64,000 nucleotides of DNA from Diploscapter coronatus (GCA_964036155.1 OZ038423.1:33433249-33497248); one strand, 5' to 3'. Counted from the first letter of the stretch, positions 1 to 13,756 are shown. Program-made: numbers and translations. Notes: generated from the sequence alone by a model not told the origin.

Positions 1-1252
1 CACACTACAATTCAAATTATAATTTTGCCGTTCTAGAATTTCTATCCATGATTAATGAAATTTGAATAGATTTTATACAAAACTAAAATTCTTGTAGAAA
101 AGTACAAAATCAAATAAACTTGATTTATTTTATCATGTTCCTGTAGTTGCGTGTGTTCGTCTGTTGTTTGCTTAATTTGAATTTCGCCGTTCGCTTTTCT
201 ATATTCATTTAGAGCTCTTCTGTATTTGCTCTCGACATGCGCAGAGATTTTAGTCTTTGCAAGAGAGAAGGAGGGATAAGATTTGAAGGAAAGGATGAAA
301 ATGAGAAGTAGTGACATGGTGAAAAACTGATTGTGAAGGGGCTAGAGGTTGAGTTTTGTGGAGGGAAAGTGAGAATATCGTCAAAATAGAGAAGTTAGAG
401 GGAAAAGATAAAGAGAATGGAGGCGGATGGGTTGGAAGGAAAGAGAGGGATATGCACGCCGTGAGCTCTAACGCGCGATTCGATAGAACAGTGTAAGAAG
501 TGAGGGAGAAGCTAAAGATAAAGATAAAGAGTAAAGAGATATAGGGACGAAAAGACACCACACGGCTGTTTGTCAGTTCGATTCTTCTCTCCAAGCTTTT
601 CCCCGCTCTTTTTTCTCCTTCCTCCCTTTCTACATTCAAAAGTACATCTCCTCGGGCAATCGCTCGATCGATTTATCTGCCATCCGAGAGAGAGAGAGAG
701 AGGGCATAATCCCAGAGACTCTTTTTTGTTGTGTAATCTTTATCACTTGAAAATACCCTATTCATTACCTTTATTTTTCACTTGATCCAACATGACTATG
801 AAATAGTGGCATGGGGCCCAGGAGGATCAATTTTATTTGATTTCTGGTAACTTGAACACTATCGTTATCTTCCCTTAATCGTAAGATGAATATGAAATCA
901 TGGCGATATTGGCGAATATCAGTCTCGTCATGACTTTGATGTCTTGTCAAATTGGAACTATCAGTATAGGAGGATTTTGACAAATAAAAATTGTATTTTT
1001 TCTTAAAATGTCACTTGCACGCTATTTTCTTCTCTGCAAAAATTTCGTCAAACTTTATTTTACCACGATTCAACAAGTGAATTATTATTGGTTGCGTTGT
1101 TTTGAATTGGGAAATTTAGCCTTTTTCCCTACTTTCTAGTCCTTACATGAAGCCATTTCATCGTCTATTTAATTTGAAAATTCATTTTTTTCGCGAAAAA
1201 ACGATATGCTTTTCAATTCTACGAATTTTTATCATCATTTTTAAGTTCAGGA
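1..1252. other. 5' flank of coronin gene, purine-rich
   Basis: No gene is supported here. About 240-560 is strongly purine-rich on the + strand, and a GA microsatellite lies near 686-703. The open frames on the opposite strand simply mirror this bias. An AG acceptor ending at 1250 sits two bases before the coronin ATG, so the DNA just upstream is probably an outron removed by spliced-leader trans-splicing. Promoter elements could not be identified. Confidence 0.6.
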
Positions 1253-4200
1253 ATGGCACAGATCGTACGACAGAGTAAGTTCCGCCATGTTTACTGTACT
1301 CCGGTCAAGCATGAGAACTGCATGTCAGATATTAAGGTACATTTTGGCAGTGTTTGGAATATTCGATCAAATATCAACCTAGGTAACTGAAATCACATGG
1401 GATTCGTTATTCTGCGATGTAAACCCTAAATTTATTGCATTTATTAACAAAGGCGCCGGTGGTCCATTCCTCGTCATTCCAGTTAACAAGGTACCTATAG
1501 TTATTTTTAAATGTCGCATTTTAATAGAAGCCCCGGGTATTCTATTTTCCGATCTTTCACAATTATTGAAAAATTCTGTTTTTTTTCAAACCGTCATAAC
1601 TCTGCATCAGGATCGTAGAAACTTAGAATAAGAGAGTGAACATATTCTAAATAGTCTAAGGAATGCATAAAAACATTCTAAAATTGGTTGATTTAAGTTC
1701 GATCATGAAAGATCTGGAAATTAGAGGAGACTTCTAATAAAGGGCGCTTTAGTTATAGAAAATATGATACGATTTCGCGTTTAGGGAATAAATTAAAAAA
1801 TACGAAAATGTGAGGTTTTTCAATTTAAATTTGCTATGAACATTTCAATCAATTCAGTGTTGATTCAATAGACAATTTCATTGAATTTTCAAGTCCAAAG
1901 TCAACGAGTCAAGCAATCGCTTACTCCCTGAAAACTAAACTCGAATCATTCGGGGCTTCTCAGCAGTTTTTAGCTTTCTGAAGGGATATATCCGATAAAT
2001 GCAAACAAACAAATATTGATTTTCAGATCGGCAGAATCGACAAGGATTACCCGTTCGTAGATGCACATAGGGCTCCTACCTTAGAGGTTGAGGATTTCAA
2101 ATTAAAGATAGATATTCTTCAATAAATCTATAAAGTTGGAAAAAGTTTCAAACGAAAAATCAGAAGACAAACGCTTACTAGATAAAAATTGATAAGTTAT
2201 AGGTCAAGTGGTCTCCTTTCAATGATAATGTGATCGCATCCTGTTCAGAAGACACAACAGCGAAGGCATCAATTCACTTTATTCAAATGATCATGTGAAA
2301 TCGATTTCAGGTGTGGGTGATTCCAGACAAGGGTCTGTCACGAACGCTGCATGAACCGGCAGTTGAATTGAATGGGCATCAGAAGAGAGTCAACACGATG
2401 GCATGGCATCCGACTGCCAATAATCTCCTTTTGACAGCAGGTTAGAGTCAAGCTCTATTTCATCAGAAGTTTATATTGGGATTTGAAATTAAAACTTATG
2501 AATCGTAATACATCTGCGAGTATCGTAAAAATTCACCAAATTTACGGAAATTAGATTCATTCTGTTACTACAATAGCAAAAAGCGCGGACTAGCAACTGA
2601 TCAATTTTGTTATACTTTTATTTGATACACTAAATTCTAATTTCGGTACATAAGATTAGAAGATGACGTCTAGTTATCGTGTTGTAACTGACTCATTCGA
2701 TCTTCGATTTCCTCATCCTCTTGCCTCCCCCTCGCCCAGAATCATTTCATCCATCTCTTTCCTAGCCGAACCCACGGCAGCTGCTGTTTTGTTCCTGCCG
2801 TTCAATTTTTTCCATCAATACATCCGCCGTCGGAAAATAGTTGTTACAATTCGCATGCACACGGCATGTAAACAAGCAGTTAGAAGATCCATAAGCACAT
2901 ATCTTACGAAATAAGCCTTAAAAACGCTGGAATATGAAAATGTAAGAAGACAAATTATCGACACATCGTTAAGGAGGCGAAAATCTGCTTCTGCTTTGGA
3001 ACGTCGGCAACGGTGAAGCCCTTCTGGAGATTGCCGGACACCCGGATCAAATCTTCTCAGTCGCTTTCAACTACGACGGATCTCAATTTGTGACGACTTG
3101 CAAAGACAAGAAGATTAGGATCCTCGACACACATACAGGAAGTGTTGTGCATGAAGGTAGGCAGGAAAAAAACGAAAGAAAAAACAAATGATCTAGATCC
3201 AAGGTATGCGAAATTTCATATTTGAAACCTTTAAAATCGAAACTGGAACTTGTGCATACTTCTGGCTCGAATCTAGTAGCATGCTTTTGGCGGATTTAGG
3301 GTACTGAAATCGAGATTTGCAGGCGTCGGACACGAAGGCCTCAAACCACAAAGAGCCGTGTTCATTCGAGACGGACGAATTTTCACAACCGGCTTCACAA
3401 AACGATCCGAGCGCTTGTATGCTTTGAGAGCTCCAGTAAGACAGCACCATTAGAATCATGGAAAAGTAAAGCTCCCAGGATAACCTATCATCTCCGATAA
3501 TCGAAGAGGAACTGGATACTTCGAATGGTGTGCTATTCCCGATGTATGACGAAGATACTGGCTTAATGTTTTTGGTTGCAAAGGTACGAGTGCCAATACT
3601 ATTACTGAAATCGCTTCAACATTAGGTTTTTCTGCTTCGTTGATGAAAGACATCATAAAAGATTTCTTCAGACATGCCAAATCAATCCGATTATTGTAGG
3701 GCGACTGTGCCATTCGATACTACGAAATTAACAACGAGTATCCATTCGTCCACTACATCAACACGTACACGACAAGTGAGCCACAGAGAGCACTTGGATC
3801 GATCGGCAAGAGAGGCATCAGCTCGACCGAAAACGAAGTTGTCAGGTAACGACTTCGTTCCTTGTTTCTAATTCAATAGATCTGTCCAGATTCCTTCATA
3901 GGATATCTAAAGTTTTGGGGCTTTCAAATAAACCGATCAAAACGATGCATACTCAATGATAACTGTTCAATTCATCATCTCATTTCCAGACTATACAAAC
4001 TGACAACGAAAGGAATCGTCGACATTCTACAATTCTTTGTGCCTCGAAAATCCGAGCTCTTCCAGGTTCCGAAAAAAAACCATAAGGTTTTCATGAAAGC
4101 CTTTTCAGCACGACTTGTACCCCGACACTCGTTCTACGGTCCCAGCGCTTACTGCTGAGGAGTTCATGGAAGGTAAGATCAGTTCTTTCAAGCAAACATT

Positions 4201-6086
4201 TTCAAACTATATTCATAAAGCTCTGCTTGAAACTAAGGTTTCATCATGAATATCAGGATAAATCATCATCAAAGTTGTCTAGGGAAGAACGCCGCACCGA
4301 AACTGCAGCCCGTCAATCCAGCTGCTGCTCAAGCGAAGCCGAAACTCAACGTGGCGAAGAAGGCCAACATTCTTGCTCAGTTGCCTACGCAGTAAGATTT
4401 CTTGAACATTCTGGAGTTATTGCCGGCATTTAGAATCGAAACAACTCAGCAAACGTCTTATGCTGAGAAGCCGCAACAAGAGCGCCAGGCTTCTCGACCG
4501 ACCAGTCAAGCCACATCTCGACCTGCATCAAGTGCACAGAGCTCACCTAGGAAGCCAGTCATCGACGATGATATGGGAATCGTCGCGATGGGTGGAGTGA
4601 GTTTTTTTTTTTTCAAATAAAACACAATCTGAGAAATTACATCGCCACATACAAATATGGCATTTCTGTACGCATAAATGCTTTTTTCCTTCAAACCTAT
4701 TTTATGTGAATGATGTAACGAGTCATTATTGTCATAGTTGTTAAGAAAGGACTAAATTAAAAATTTACGCTTTTAGAGTTCTGGATCTCGATCTGGCGCA
4801 TCGTCACGACAAGAGGCGCCAAGGGAAAACAAACCTGACCCGATGAAGCCGAAGGAGCAGGTTAGTTGGAAAGAGCTCGCTTTGCCTTATCGAACGAAGC
4901 CAAAATCAATATCTAACTCTCATTCAATTTTAGATGTATTTGAGTCCTAGTTCTTATTATGAAGAACAGGTAATTGCAAGAAAACGGCCTGACTTCTCTT
5001 GCTCGAAAAACCGAAATAAAAACACTCGAAACCTTCCCTTTTACCTAAGATCACTGATACTAAAATAGCAAATTTCTCTTCTGTCAACCTCTACATTGAT
5101 TTACCCGAACTTCCAATATCTAAAGACTCTAATCTCATGCATCATGAAGGCACTATCAAAACCTAACATTTCAGACAATGTACCATAAAGCTAATTCGTC
5201 TAATTCTCACAAGCAAAGTTTAATCTATGAACACAAACTATGGGGAAACCTCCATCAAACGAAATAGGTGAATTTAGGTGAAACTGAAGTCTCGTGGCGA
5301 AAGAGATGATGGAGGCCCAATGACATCTGGGCAAAGACGAGCTGCCGCTGAGCTTGAGAGGATTAAACGAGATCAGGCAAGATAGATTTTCGATTTTTAT
5401 TTTTCATCAATGTGCAAGTGTGTACATTTGTGCAAATGTTATGTTTTAGCCTGAATCTATTTATGTGCATACATCCTTTTGGTATTTTTAGTTTTAACAA
5501 ATATCAATGTATCCAGTTAGTTTTTTTATATCAAGTTTAGCATACAATTTAGAAGTTTAACTGAATTTACACTTTAGGGCCGTCATGCAGATGTGGACGA
5601 GTTGCCTGCGGCCGCCCCCAATCGAGTGTCTGCTTCGCCTCGAATGAGTGTTAGCAGTTCGAGTGGCGAAATTGGAGTAAGCTTGAAATTTATCGTTTTA
5701 TTCCAACAAATAAACTACAAAATTCTTTAACTTTACTCAAGATACCCGTCAAATTCAATGAAATCAGAGCATATGAACCCCGTAAGGAAAACGTTTGATA
5801 AAACTCGAAGAAAAATCGTTTGAAAATAATACCATAAAATAGTAAGTAGGAAATGGTGCGTAAAAAATTCCGTTTCCTTATGAGTAGCGTAAAATAGCGA
5901 AAAATCACGAAACTATGAAAAGCAAAATTAAAAAAGAGTATATTTTAGCGCATGCCGACAAATATGGACGAGCTTTTGGAAGATCTGCAGAAGATGAAGA
6001 CAGTGATTCGGCAGCACGAAAGGCGCATTCGAATGCTCGAAGAGACACTTGCTGATGCGAACATGAGCAGTGCTTACTCGTTCTGA
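1253..6086 (+). CDS. cor-1: Coronin, WD-repeat actin-binding protein
   Basis: Coronins bind F-actin and coordinate Arp2/3 and cofilin at the cell cortex. Eighteen exons join in phase to 619 aa: 1253-1336, 1383-1490, 2037-2096, 2203-2265, 2311-2440, 2974-3156, 3323-3435, 3479-3583, 3700-3845, 3990-4065, 4109-4172, 4283-4391, 4434-4596, 4777-4860, 4934-4969, 5278-5376, 5578-5676, 5949-6086. The protein starts with the coronin N-terminus ([14 protein letters not shown]), then WD repeats to about residue 370 with family motifs VIASCSED and [14 protein letters not shown], then a Ser/Pro/Gln-rich linker, and a C-terminal coiled coil ([19 protein letters not shown]) for oligomerisation. The length is close to C. 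elegans COR-1 (about 600 aa, from memory). The start is the first ATG, 2 nt after an acceptor suited to trans-splicing. Two introns, 2266-2310 and 5377-5577, need a GC donor, and the acceptor at 2971-2973 reads AAG. The 36-nt exon 15 may be alternatively used. Retention of intron 16 would end the protein before the coiled coil. Confidence 0.93.
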
Positions 6087-7119
6087 TTCTTCGATTCCCA
6101 TTCTCATCATAATTTACTGAGAAGTTGCTCAACTCTAATGATTTGACAGATACTTAAAATTATCTTCATTGAATAACTGTAACTTTAGATTTCTATCAGT
6201 TTAAATGAGTTTTCAAAATTCTTGAAAGATAAAAATAATTGAAATTCAATTTTTGAACCTGAAATACCGATTTTCTATCTCATAAGAAAATTTTCCTTTT
6301 TAAGTATCAGAACTTTCCCGCACTTTCTGTCTGTGCCTTTACGCGACAATTTGCCATTGCTTTTAACTCAGGTTCATCAAATTCTTGAAATTTTGTAGAA
6401 ATTGGAATTAAATCGTCAAAAATCTGATGATCACTGGTACTATTTTCAATAATAATGAATTAGACGTAATAACGATTGCCATAATTTCGTCGTAATTTTA
6501 TAAATCAAAGGAAGAGCTCCCCGCATTTACAAACGAATAACAGACGGCTGTATTCGCGGACGGATATGGAGAGTAGAAAATGTAGGAAAAGAGGAGAAAT
6601 AAGACAAATATCCGTCTGTAAATACAGGAGGCCAGAGAAAAGATTTAGAAATGCTATTTTAAAATAATAAATTCTTGGTGAAATGGAAATTGAAGCTAGA
6701 AATTAAGCCCATCCTTGAAATCAGAAGATCGTCCACAAGAAATTACCAGGGCAAATGTCGTCCAATTCGGAAAACTGATCGCAAATCTGATTCCGCTTTT
6801 CCAATTGACCGGTCTAAAAAATTCAAAATTAATATTTTCAATGACCCTTGTAATTATAACTCTTGAGAGAAATACTATGGAAAAAAGAAAAAAATCGAAA
6901 TTACAAAAAGGTGGATGGGATTGATTACCACAGTGAGTATATTTTCAAAAAATAACAAAGCATGACATGAAGAACCATCAGAAGTTTAGTGAATTTACAC
7001 AAACTTTGAAAACAAAAATCGATGAAAATTACTTCTCATCTGGTCTATTTCTTCGAGAAATTCAAATAACGCAATTTTGAATTGCTTATTTTCATTCGAA
7101 TGATCAACGAACAAACAAT
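6087..7119. other. Convergent intergenic region, coronin / APC5-like
   Basis: About 1 kb lies between two convergent genes. It holds their 3' ends and one foldback element at 6541-6628. Small open frames at 6675-6924 have no splice context or family resemblance, so I do not call them genes. Confidence 0.6.
6541..6628. repeat. Foldback (MITE-like) element, family A copy 1
   Basis: The arms read CTGTATTCGCGGACGGATAT at the left and, reverse-complemented, CCTGTATTTACAGACGGATA at the right, around an AG-rich centre. A second copy lies at 62141-62224 with the centre in the opposite orientation. No coding capacity is visible. Confidence 0.75.
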
Positions 7120-10100
7120 TTAAATTTTAAGCGTCTCGAAAAGTTGACTCCTCTTTTCTCTAGTTGGGTAAACATTCAAAAATAAAACTCCGACCTTATC
7201 ATAGAGAAGCGCAGCTTCCGATAGGGCGAGTTTTTCGAGCAGTGGACAGGCAGCAGCGCGAGCCAAATACCTCGCTTCTCCCAGTTTCTTCATCAATTCC
7301 ACATCCTTATTCAGGGACTTTTCTGCCATCGCCTGAAAATTTTAATTTCCGAAAAAGAAAAATAATAAAATAATACCTGTCCAAAAGCCAAAAGTGCTCG
7401 CTCCAATATAGTCCCATTAGAGGTAATCACCTTCTCGCACTTGGTAAACAATTCTTGGGCACTTTCAGCGTCGTTTGATAGCAACTGAAAATCAAAGGAT
7501 TAGAATTTCACTTTTTGCATCACTGGAGATTTATGAGAAACAAAATATTTCAAAATTGGCATTTTTTGCAATTTCTTGAAGGTTTTCAAGGAAAATAATT
7601 TAATCTGAAGAAAATGTAGGAGTTTACCAAAACAACTCCCTTCCTCCTCTGAATCATAGCCTCAATGTTCGGGTGCGTCTGGCAGAAGCGATTTTCCTCC
7701 ACGATTCTCAGTTTTTCGAATGCCAACTCGAAATTCGAATCGACTGCCAACAACAAGGCCAGTTGAAGGCGAATTCTGAGGATAAAAAGGAATAAAAATA
7801 GCTGATAATTCTCCAAAACGCCCAAACCATCACAAGAAAATGATGAAAAAATAAATGTGATTTTTAAATCAGAAAAAATATATAGAATTTTACCTAATAG
7901 CGATAAGCGACGTCATCTCCATGTCATAATTTGGCAATTCATCAAACAGCAATTTACGAGCATCAAATCGGTTTCCCCTCAAAGCCATCAGAAGGCATTT
8001 TCTGAAATTCCCCATTATTGTTCCTATAAAATCGATTTTTCTTCAATTTCTTGCGAAAAGTATGATTTTTAATTTTGTACCTCAAAATAGCCTCTTCCCT
8101 AGCCAAAGATTCGAGTTGAGCGATTGCCTCATCACATTTGGCCCAGTCGCCGTACAGCACATTCTTGTCGAAGACGATCACCGACTCGCAAATGTCCAAG
8201 TGATTTGAGCACTGAAAATAATTTTTTATAAATCTAAAAAGTAAAAAAGCTGAAAATTGCTGCAATATCTATGATGAACAAATGTTGAGCACGGAAAATT
8301 GTAAAATTACGTATGAAAGGTAAAAAATATAAATTTACCTGCCAATTCCTTTCCTGAGTGAAGGTTTGCCTGGCCTTTCCGACCTCTTCGAAAGCCGTAT
8401 CATATCTGCCCTGAGCTGCATACGAATAAACCAAATTCACACTGGCAACGGCCTGAATTCAAAATATACCACTCTAGAAAGATTTTTAAAATGTTATAAC
8501 AACTTCAAAAATTCGGAAAAATATCATGAAGAGTTTGAATTGATGCTTTACAAATCCGTTCATTCCCAAATTAGCCCAATAGTCACTAATAAAAATCTAG
8601 TCTTATGAAATTAAGAGGTTGAAAAAACTCACATAAGCTTCAGTCTCATGTCTGGGCGCAATTCCATCTACGCAGTTTGAAGTCAGCAATCTTTTCGCTT
8701 CTTCTTTCGCCCCTTCAAACATTCCCTGCTGCAAACGGAGACTGAAAATGATCATCTTCTTAGAAAAAAAAAATGAAATTTAGTAAAATTATTACAATTT
8801 CATAACTGGGCAAATTCTCTTAAGGAAAATTTTACAAACCTGGATAAAAGCGCCCTAGAAGCATCAGAAATGAGTCGGGTTCGGCTACCGTAATCCATTC
8901 CCAGACTTGCGCCGATTCCAGTATTCAAAGTTGAAGCTGTAGTTCTGAAAAAAACAAATGTCTTTCAAAAATTTGTTGGAATTTTAAAATTAGCATACGT
9001 TTTTCCTTATCTCATTTACTTCGAATAATGAAAACTGAATTTAAGTCAGGAAATTATATTTTTTAGAGAAAAAAGCCTATGTGATGATCCAGTAAATAAA
9101 AAAAACAAATATAACTTTTTTTTTCAAAAAATAAAAGAAAAATCTCACTTCTTCAACTTGCCCGAACGAATATCAGCGATCGCTTCCAAATAGAGCGTGT
9201 GCAGCTGTGCCAGAGTGCCCGCATCCTCTCTTTCCTCAGTGTCTCTGACCTCTTTGGGCTGGTCCTGCTTATTGGCTGCCGCCCCTCCAGTCTGTGAATT
9301 TGTGGGCGGGGCTTGTGAGGCTCCGCCCCCTGCAGTCGCATGGCCAGCAGGAGCTGTGACGCTTGCAAACGAGGACGTGAAACGGTCGAAGGCTCGAGAA
9401 ATTCTGTAACATCTTCTATTTTTTTAAGAAAAAAAACGAGAGTTGAAAAATAATCCTCAACAATTTGGGGAAAATTATCTCAAAAATCAATTTTTTCTTC
9501 TTGCAGAATAGCATCTTCAAAAACAAGCACCATTTTTATCTCAAGACAATTTTTAAATTATTGTCAATAACCGATTACTTGAGACAAAATCAAATGTTTA
9601 AAGTGGATACTGCGTAATATCAAAGCCGTTTCCTGAAACTGAATTGTTGGATAGTTGTTTGCAAACAGCGCGCTAATTTTCATGTATCGAAATTTCTCGC
9701 ATTTTAATCTGTCTCACGTAATCGATCACTGGCAATGCTTACGATTCAGTGGTCTGATCCCTGGACAAAAGTCTGGTGAGTTCGGATTCCATGATGTCAC
9801 TGAGCTGGTTGGAAGAAAGTTGAGGGAAGAAATCGGACTCGAGGAGATGCTGTCGAATGGAGCGGGCATGGGCAGAGACCGCATTCAGATCGGTTGCTTG
9901 TTGCTGTTGTCCTGCAGCTGTCGTGGTTGCATCCAACTCCTCCACCGAGATATCCTTGTCTTCGTAGTCGTTAATCGGATGAATCACTGAAATTTGTATC
10001 CTTATAAACAGACTTCTTGAAACTCGGTCCGCAGAAAAATAGTGCATCTTTTTGAGAAAGATAAAGAAGACGTGATCTTTTCCTCTCTCAATATGACATG

Positions 10101-12405
10101 CTATTTTTCTGCGGATTGAGTTTTGGGAAGTTTACTTATAAATCTTTTTTTGGTCTTCCAGAGAATTAATTACTTTAACCATTTCTAAGCTGTAAGAATA
10201 GACGGAAATTTACTAGAAAAATCGTCTTTCATACATTCTTATGCAAGCGTACAAAATAACAAGAATTTTAGTTTTTTAAATGGAAAATATTTTAAAACAA
10301 ATCATAAAACATAAAAGCTACCTTTCAAAGGCTCAGCTTTATCTTTAAGCAGAATATCGACAGGCAGGGGCTGCACTTCCATAGCAGCCATTACGACGAA
10401 GGCCATTCGGATGCAGACCATGTCTGGCTTCTGATACTTGTAGTCCACGTCAGAGCGTTGTGCCTGCAGAACACTCGCGCAGAGCAGATGCTTGGCTGAT
10501 TCCCTGAATTGAGAAAGCTTACAAAAGTTAGAAACTTCATCCTCGTCAAATAATTTGAAAAAGCTAAAAAAAGTCAAAATTAAAATAAACAAATAGCCTA
10601 CCAATCTCCCATGAGTTGGCAAATTCTGGCATGGAGCAGAGGACCGTATCTGACTGAAATGTACCGATCGAACAAGCCAATTCGAGTGTCGTCCAATTTG
10701 ACTAACTCGTCAGCAGTAAGGAGACGATCGCGGACTCTGGAAAAGATTACGAAGAGTTGAGGGTTATGTCGCGTGCGTGTGTGAAAAAAACCAATAGAAT
10801 TACGATAAAACAGGAAATTTCTTACTTGAACGAAGTACAGTCGAAATAGGTCCTCAGAGAGGTTATCGCCTCGTGAAATCGTCGTTCGCTAATCAAAAGC
10901 ATCACTTCCAACATGTACTGAAAAATTGAATTTCTTGAAATTCTCAAATAGTTTTGAAATCTTACCACAGAAAGCACGTTCGGATGGTGCTTTTTGATGG
11001 CTTCAACCATTTGGAATTGAACTGGTTTTGGTAGACAAGCAGAGGGGCAGATCTGAAAGATAAAAAAATATCAAATAAAAATAGTATGAAAAATTCAGCA
11101 TTATTCCTCCAAAAATCCTTATCATTTTTCATGATTTTTACATATCGCAAATTTGTAAACTTTAAAGATTTTTAAATCTGCCTGTATAAGATGCATTGCT
11201 TTCTTAATCCACTTCCTGGCTCGATGCGAAGATTCAATTTCATAGGGAAGGTTTTCCCGTGTCCATCCCTGTCCTGCTCGAGCATTCGAATTGTTTGATG
11301 TTTCACAAACGTCCATCGAATTATGGTCGGTTTCCTCTTTAATCCAGGCACGGAAATCGCGATGGAATTTGGTTGCATTCGGCAGCGCTGTGCAGGACTC
11401 GCGAAAGGAGAGCCAAATCTGGAAAACTAAAAGTTGTTCAAGAGAAATATCTCATGACAATTCCAAATGAATGGCAAGGGTGCGTTCATACTCCGTTCAC
11501 GTTCACGCAATCAGAAAGAAAGAGCATGTCTGCTCTATGTCCCTCACACTCGCGTGCTATTTTTCTGCACATATGAGCGTGAGCGGAGTATGAACGCACC
11601 CTAAGAATGTTGAAGTACAGTAAAAGATAACCAAAGAAATTTCAAGATAACGAGTTTCGCAAAAAATAAATAAATCAATTATCTACCTTATTGAGCCAAA
11701 CATACAGCCAGCTGTCCTGCCTGACAAAGTGCACTCGATTGCTGCCGATCTTGGAGAGATGCTCCGGAGACGCGCAGAACAGCGATTCCGACAGAGACAA
11801 TTCAGCACTCCAGTGATTGTCGACGATCTCATTTATTCTCAAATTTGTAATCGTTTTTAGTCAAAACTTCATAATGAAAATTCAAGGAGAAACAAGCTTA
11901 CTGCGATTCGAAATTGGACGCGATTTTGCAGGCCTTGAGTCCGCAGCTGTCGACGAAATGGGCCAACTGCACGAGTTGTCTGTAGCTGCACTCGCCGCGC
12001 TCGATTATTTCGTATAGAAGCAGCAGGATTCTGAAAATCACAAAAATAAAAGGAAAATAAATAATAAAGAATAGGAAAAAATACTTGGAATGTCCAGCCT
12101 GTGTGTAGGAAGTGGAGTTGGTGTCGAGCGAGGTGCTGCCTTGCAGTATCGTGTTGATCAGAATGTACACACCCATCTGAAACATCACTTTTGTTTGGGA
12201 TAACTTTCTTTCGATTATTCCAGAAAAATGCGATCTTCTTGAAAAAACATATTTTACAGACCTTCCACGGTTTGACGGGTTCATGAATGAGTCGTTCGAA
12301 TGGATTTCCGAAGAGGTCGTCAAAATCGACGGCATTTTTGGTGCTAGCCAACTCAGGAGGCAGCAGGTGGCCGCGCAGCCGTCCACTTGATGCATCCGAC
12401 TGCAT
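7120..12405 (-). CDS. Anaphase-promoting complex subunit 5-like protein
   Basis: APC5 is a TPR-type scaffold subunit of the APC/C ubiquitin ligase. Nineteen exons, listed in transcription order with coordinates low..high, join in phase to about 927 aa: 12262..12405, 12085..12176, 11902..12030, 11687..11837, 11182..11418, 10966..11052, 10826..10917, 10602..10736, 10322..10503, 9743..9986, 9149..9403, 8840..8944, 8633..8741, 8339..8452, 8081..8211, 7894..8001, 7628..7775, 7377..7484, 7120..7332. The segment RQDSWLYVWLNKIWLSFRE resembles the conserved N-terminal block of APC5. The second half is helical and TPR-like (VNLVYSYAAQGRYDTAFEEV, FDARKLLFDELPNY). A low-complexity Gln/Ala/Thr linker is encoded around 9149-9986. 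The end of exon 5 is ambiguous: a GC donor at 11181 or a weak GT donor at 11160 both keep phase. Assignment is by pattern only; another TPR scaffold is possible. It runs divergently from acy-1. Confidence 0.62.
9561..9735. repeat. TA-flanked MITE, family B copy 1 (diverged)
   Basis: Left end TTGTCAATAACCGAT, right end ATCGATCACTGGCAA, with TA on the left. At 175 bp it is shorter than the other three copies (204-207 bp). It lies in an intron of the APC5-like gene and ends six bases inside the intron from its 5' splice site (donor GT at 9742-9741 on the minus strand). Confidence 0.7.
10021..10123. repeat. Foldback element, family C
   Basis: The arms AACTCGGTCCGCAGAAAAATAG and its near-complement CTATTTTTCTGCGGATTGAG enclose a core with TGCATCTTTTTGAGA and CTCTCTCAATATGACATGC. 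Similar cores occur at 33362, 41997, 44897 and 62733. It lies in an intron of the APC5-like gene. Confidence 0.65.
11478..11601. repeat. Foldback element with near-perfect 24-nt arms
   Basis: GGGTGCGTTCATACTCCGTT starts the left arm and the right arm returns as CGGAGTATGAACGCACCC. The centre contains AAAGAGCATGTCTGCTC and GTGCTATTTTTCTGCAC, faintly like family C cores. It lies in an intron of the APC5-like gene. Confidence 0.7.
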
Positions 12406-13756
12406 TTTCAAATTCTTTTCAGAAAATCAGCACGATTTCATCGAATACCACCACACTGAAAAGTTGTAACATTTCGAGGCTTCAGCGAGAAAAACGAACG
12501 AGTACGAAGTCAGACAAGTTTGGAAGACTTTACACGACATCACTGAAGTGCGAAAGTTGAATAGAACGAACTTTTTTTAAGAATATGAAAGTTTTTGAGA
12601 GGTTGAAATTCAAATTTTGCTAGAGATTTCAATGCACAGACTAAAGAAATTCCAAGTTCTGCATATTTTAGATTTTTGAAAGAGCGGGAATTTGACGCGT
12701 TTTGAAAGTTGCAACAGTTTTCGAATGGCCCAAAATTATTTTAATTTTTTGCAAGTTCAAAAATTAGCAAAGAAATAAAAATTCGGAAATTTTTTTTAAA
12801 TAGATCGAAGAAAACATTTGAAATTAGTTTAGTTTCCTTCAACGCTTGTAAACGCAGCAGGATTTGTTCATCGTCAGGAAGAAGCTTGGCTTTTTTCTAT
12901 TCTGTGCTATTTTCGTCGTTTCCTCTACTTTTTGCTGGTCAGTGATGCTGACTTTTTGCGGTGCAGGTATGTGAAGACGTGAATGGGGAGGGGGAATAAC
13001 ATAAGAGAAGGTAGGGAGGGAATAAGAAGTTGGACAAATTCCGCGAGAGTGAATGCTGTATGCGCTCTGTCAATTGAAAAGGCCCTGGTGAGGATATGGC
13101 GATTCGCGAAATAGCGCTGGGAACGCAGAGAGTACTGGGCGTGGCTAGGAAGACAGAAATATGACTGGAAATATAGAGAATACAGAGAAATGTGCTCGGG
13201 GCAGAGTCAGGGAGAGAGTCCGCCCTGCTTCATTCCCAGAGAGAGAGAGAGCTAAAAAGAGGTCTCTCTCTCTCTCTTTCCTCTTTCTCTCTCATCTTTT
13301 CCCTCCTTCTCGCCCATTCCCCTATGTCTGGTTTAATTTTCTCACATTTCCACTCGTTGCCCAGAAGAGGGTCGCTTCCATTCCTGATTGCCTTTCTCTT
13401 ATGACACAACGCCAGCGGCAATTGGAAACTTACCCGGGCTTATCGCCAATTTTTCAGTTCGAATTTCGGATTTGCGATGTTTCGTTTTGCAGAAAGTTGG
13501 ATTTCTTTATGCTTCACCCGTTTTTCATTTCGCCTTTGACAACCATTTTCAGCATCCTTGACCAGTTTCAAAGCTTTTCTACGAATTTCTGGCTAATTTC
13601 GACGGCTTTTTTCTTCGTCTTTTTACTACTACTTTTGAACTCTACTTATTTATTTATTTTTTTGCTTCCGGATTTGCCCTCGTCACCCGACCATTTCGCT
13701 TCACCAAGCTGCTCGATAGCGAACACCCTTGGTAGGGGTGATTGATCGGCCGGGGG
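12406..13756. promoter_or_regulatory. Shared upstream region of APC5-like gene and acy-1
   Basis: The two genes run away from each other, so their promoters must lie here. The region holds a GA/TC inverted tract at 13237-13290 and no convincing coding exon. The long frame 13161-13745 is T/C-rich low-complexity sequence ending just before the acy-1 start and is not supported. No specific promoter motif was recognised. Confidence 0.5.
13237..13290. repeat. GA/TC inverted microsatellite
   Basis: A run of AG dinucleotides, a short spacer (CTAAAAAGAGG), then a run of TC dinucleotides. The two runs can pair as a hairpin. It lies about 470 bp before the acy-1 start codon. Confidence 0.8.

Noticed and set aside
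250..639. Long minus-strand open frame rich in Ser, Phe and Leu
   Set aside because: It mirrors a purine-rich tract on the + strand, has no splice sites or family resemblance, and lies in the coronin upstream region.
11869..12411. 180-codon minus-strand open frame
   Set aside because: It overlaps real exons of the APC5-like gene but runs through introns in the wrong frame. The spliced model explains the sequence better.
13161..13745. 194-codon + strand open frame before acy-1
   Set aside because: Low-complexity pyrimidine-rich sequence around a TC microsatellite. It stops just before the well-supported acy-1 start and has no conserved motif.
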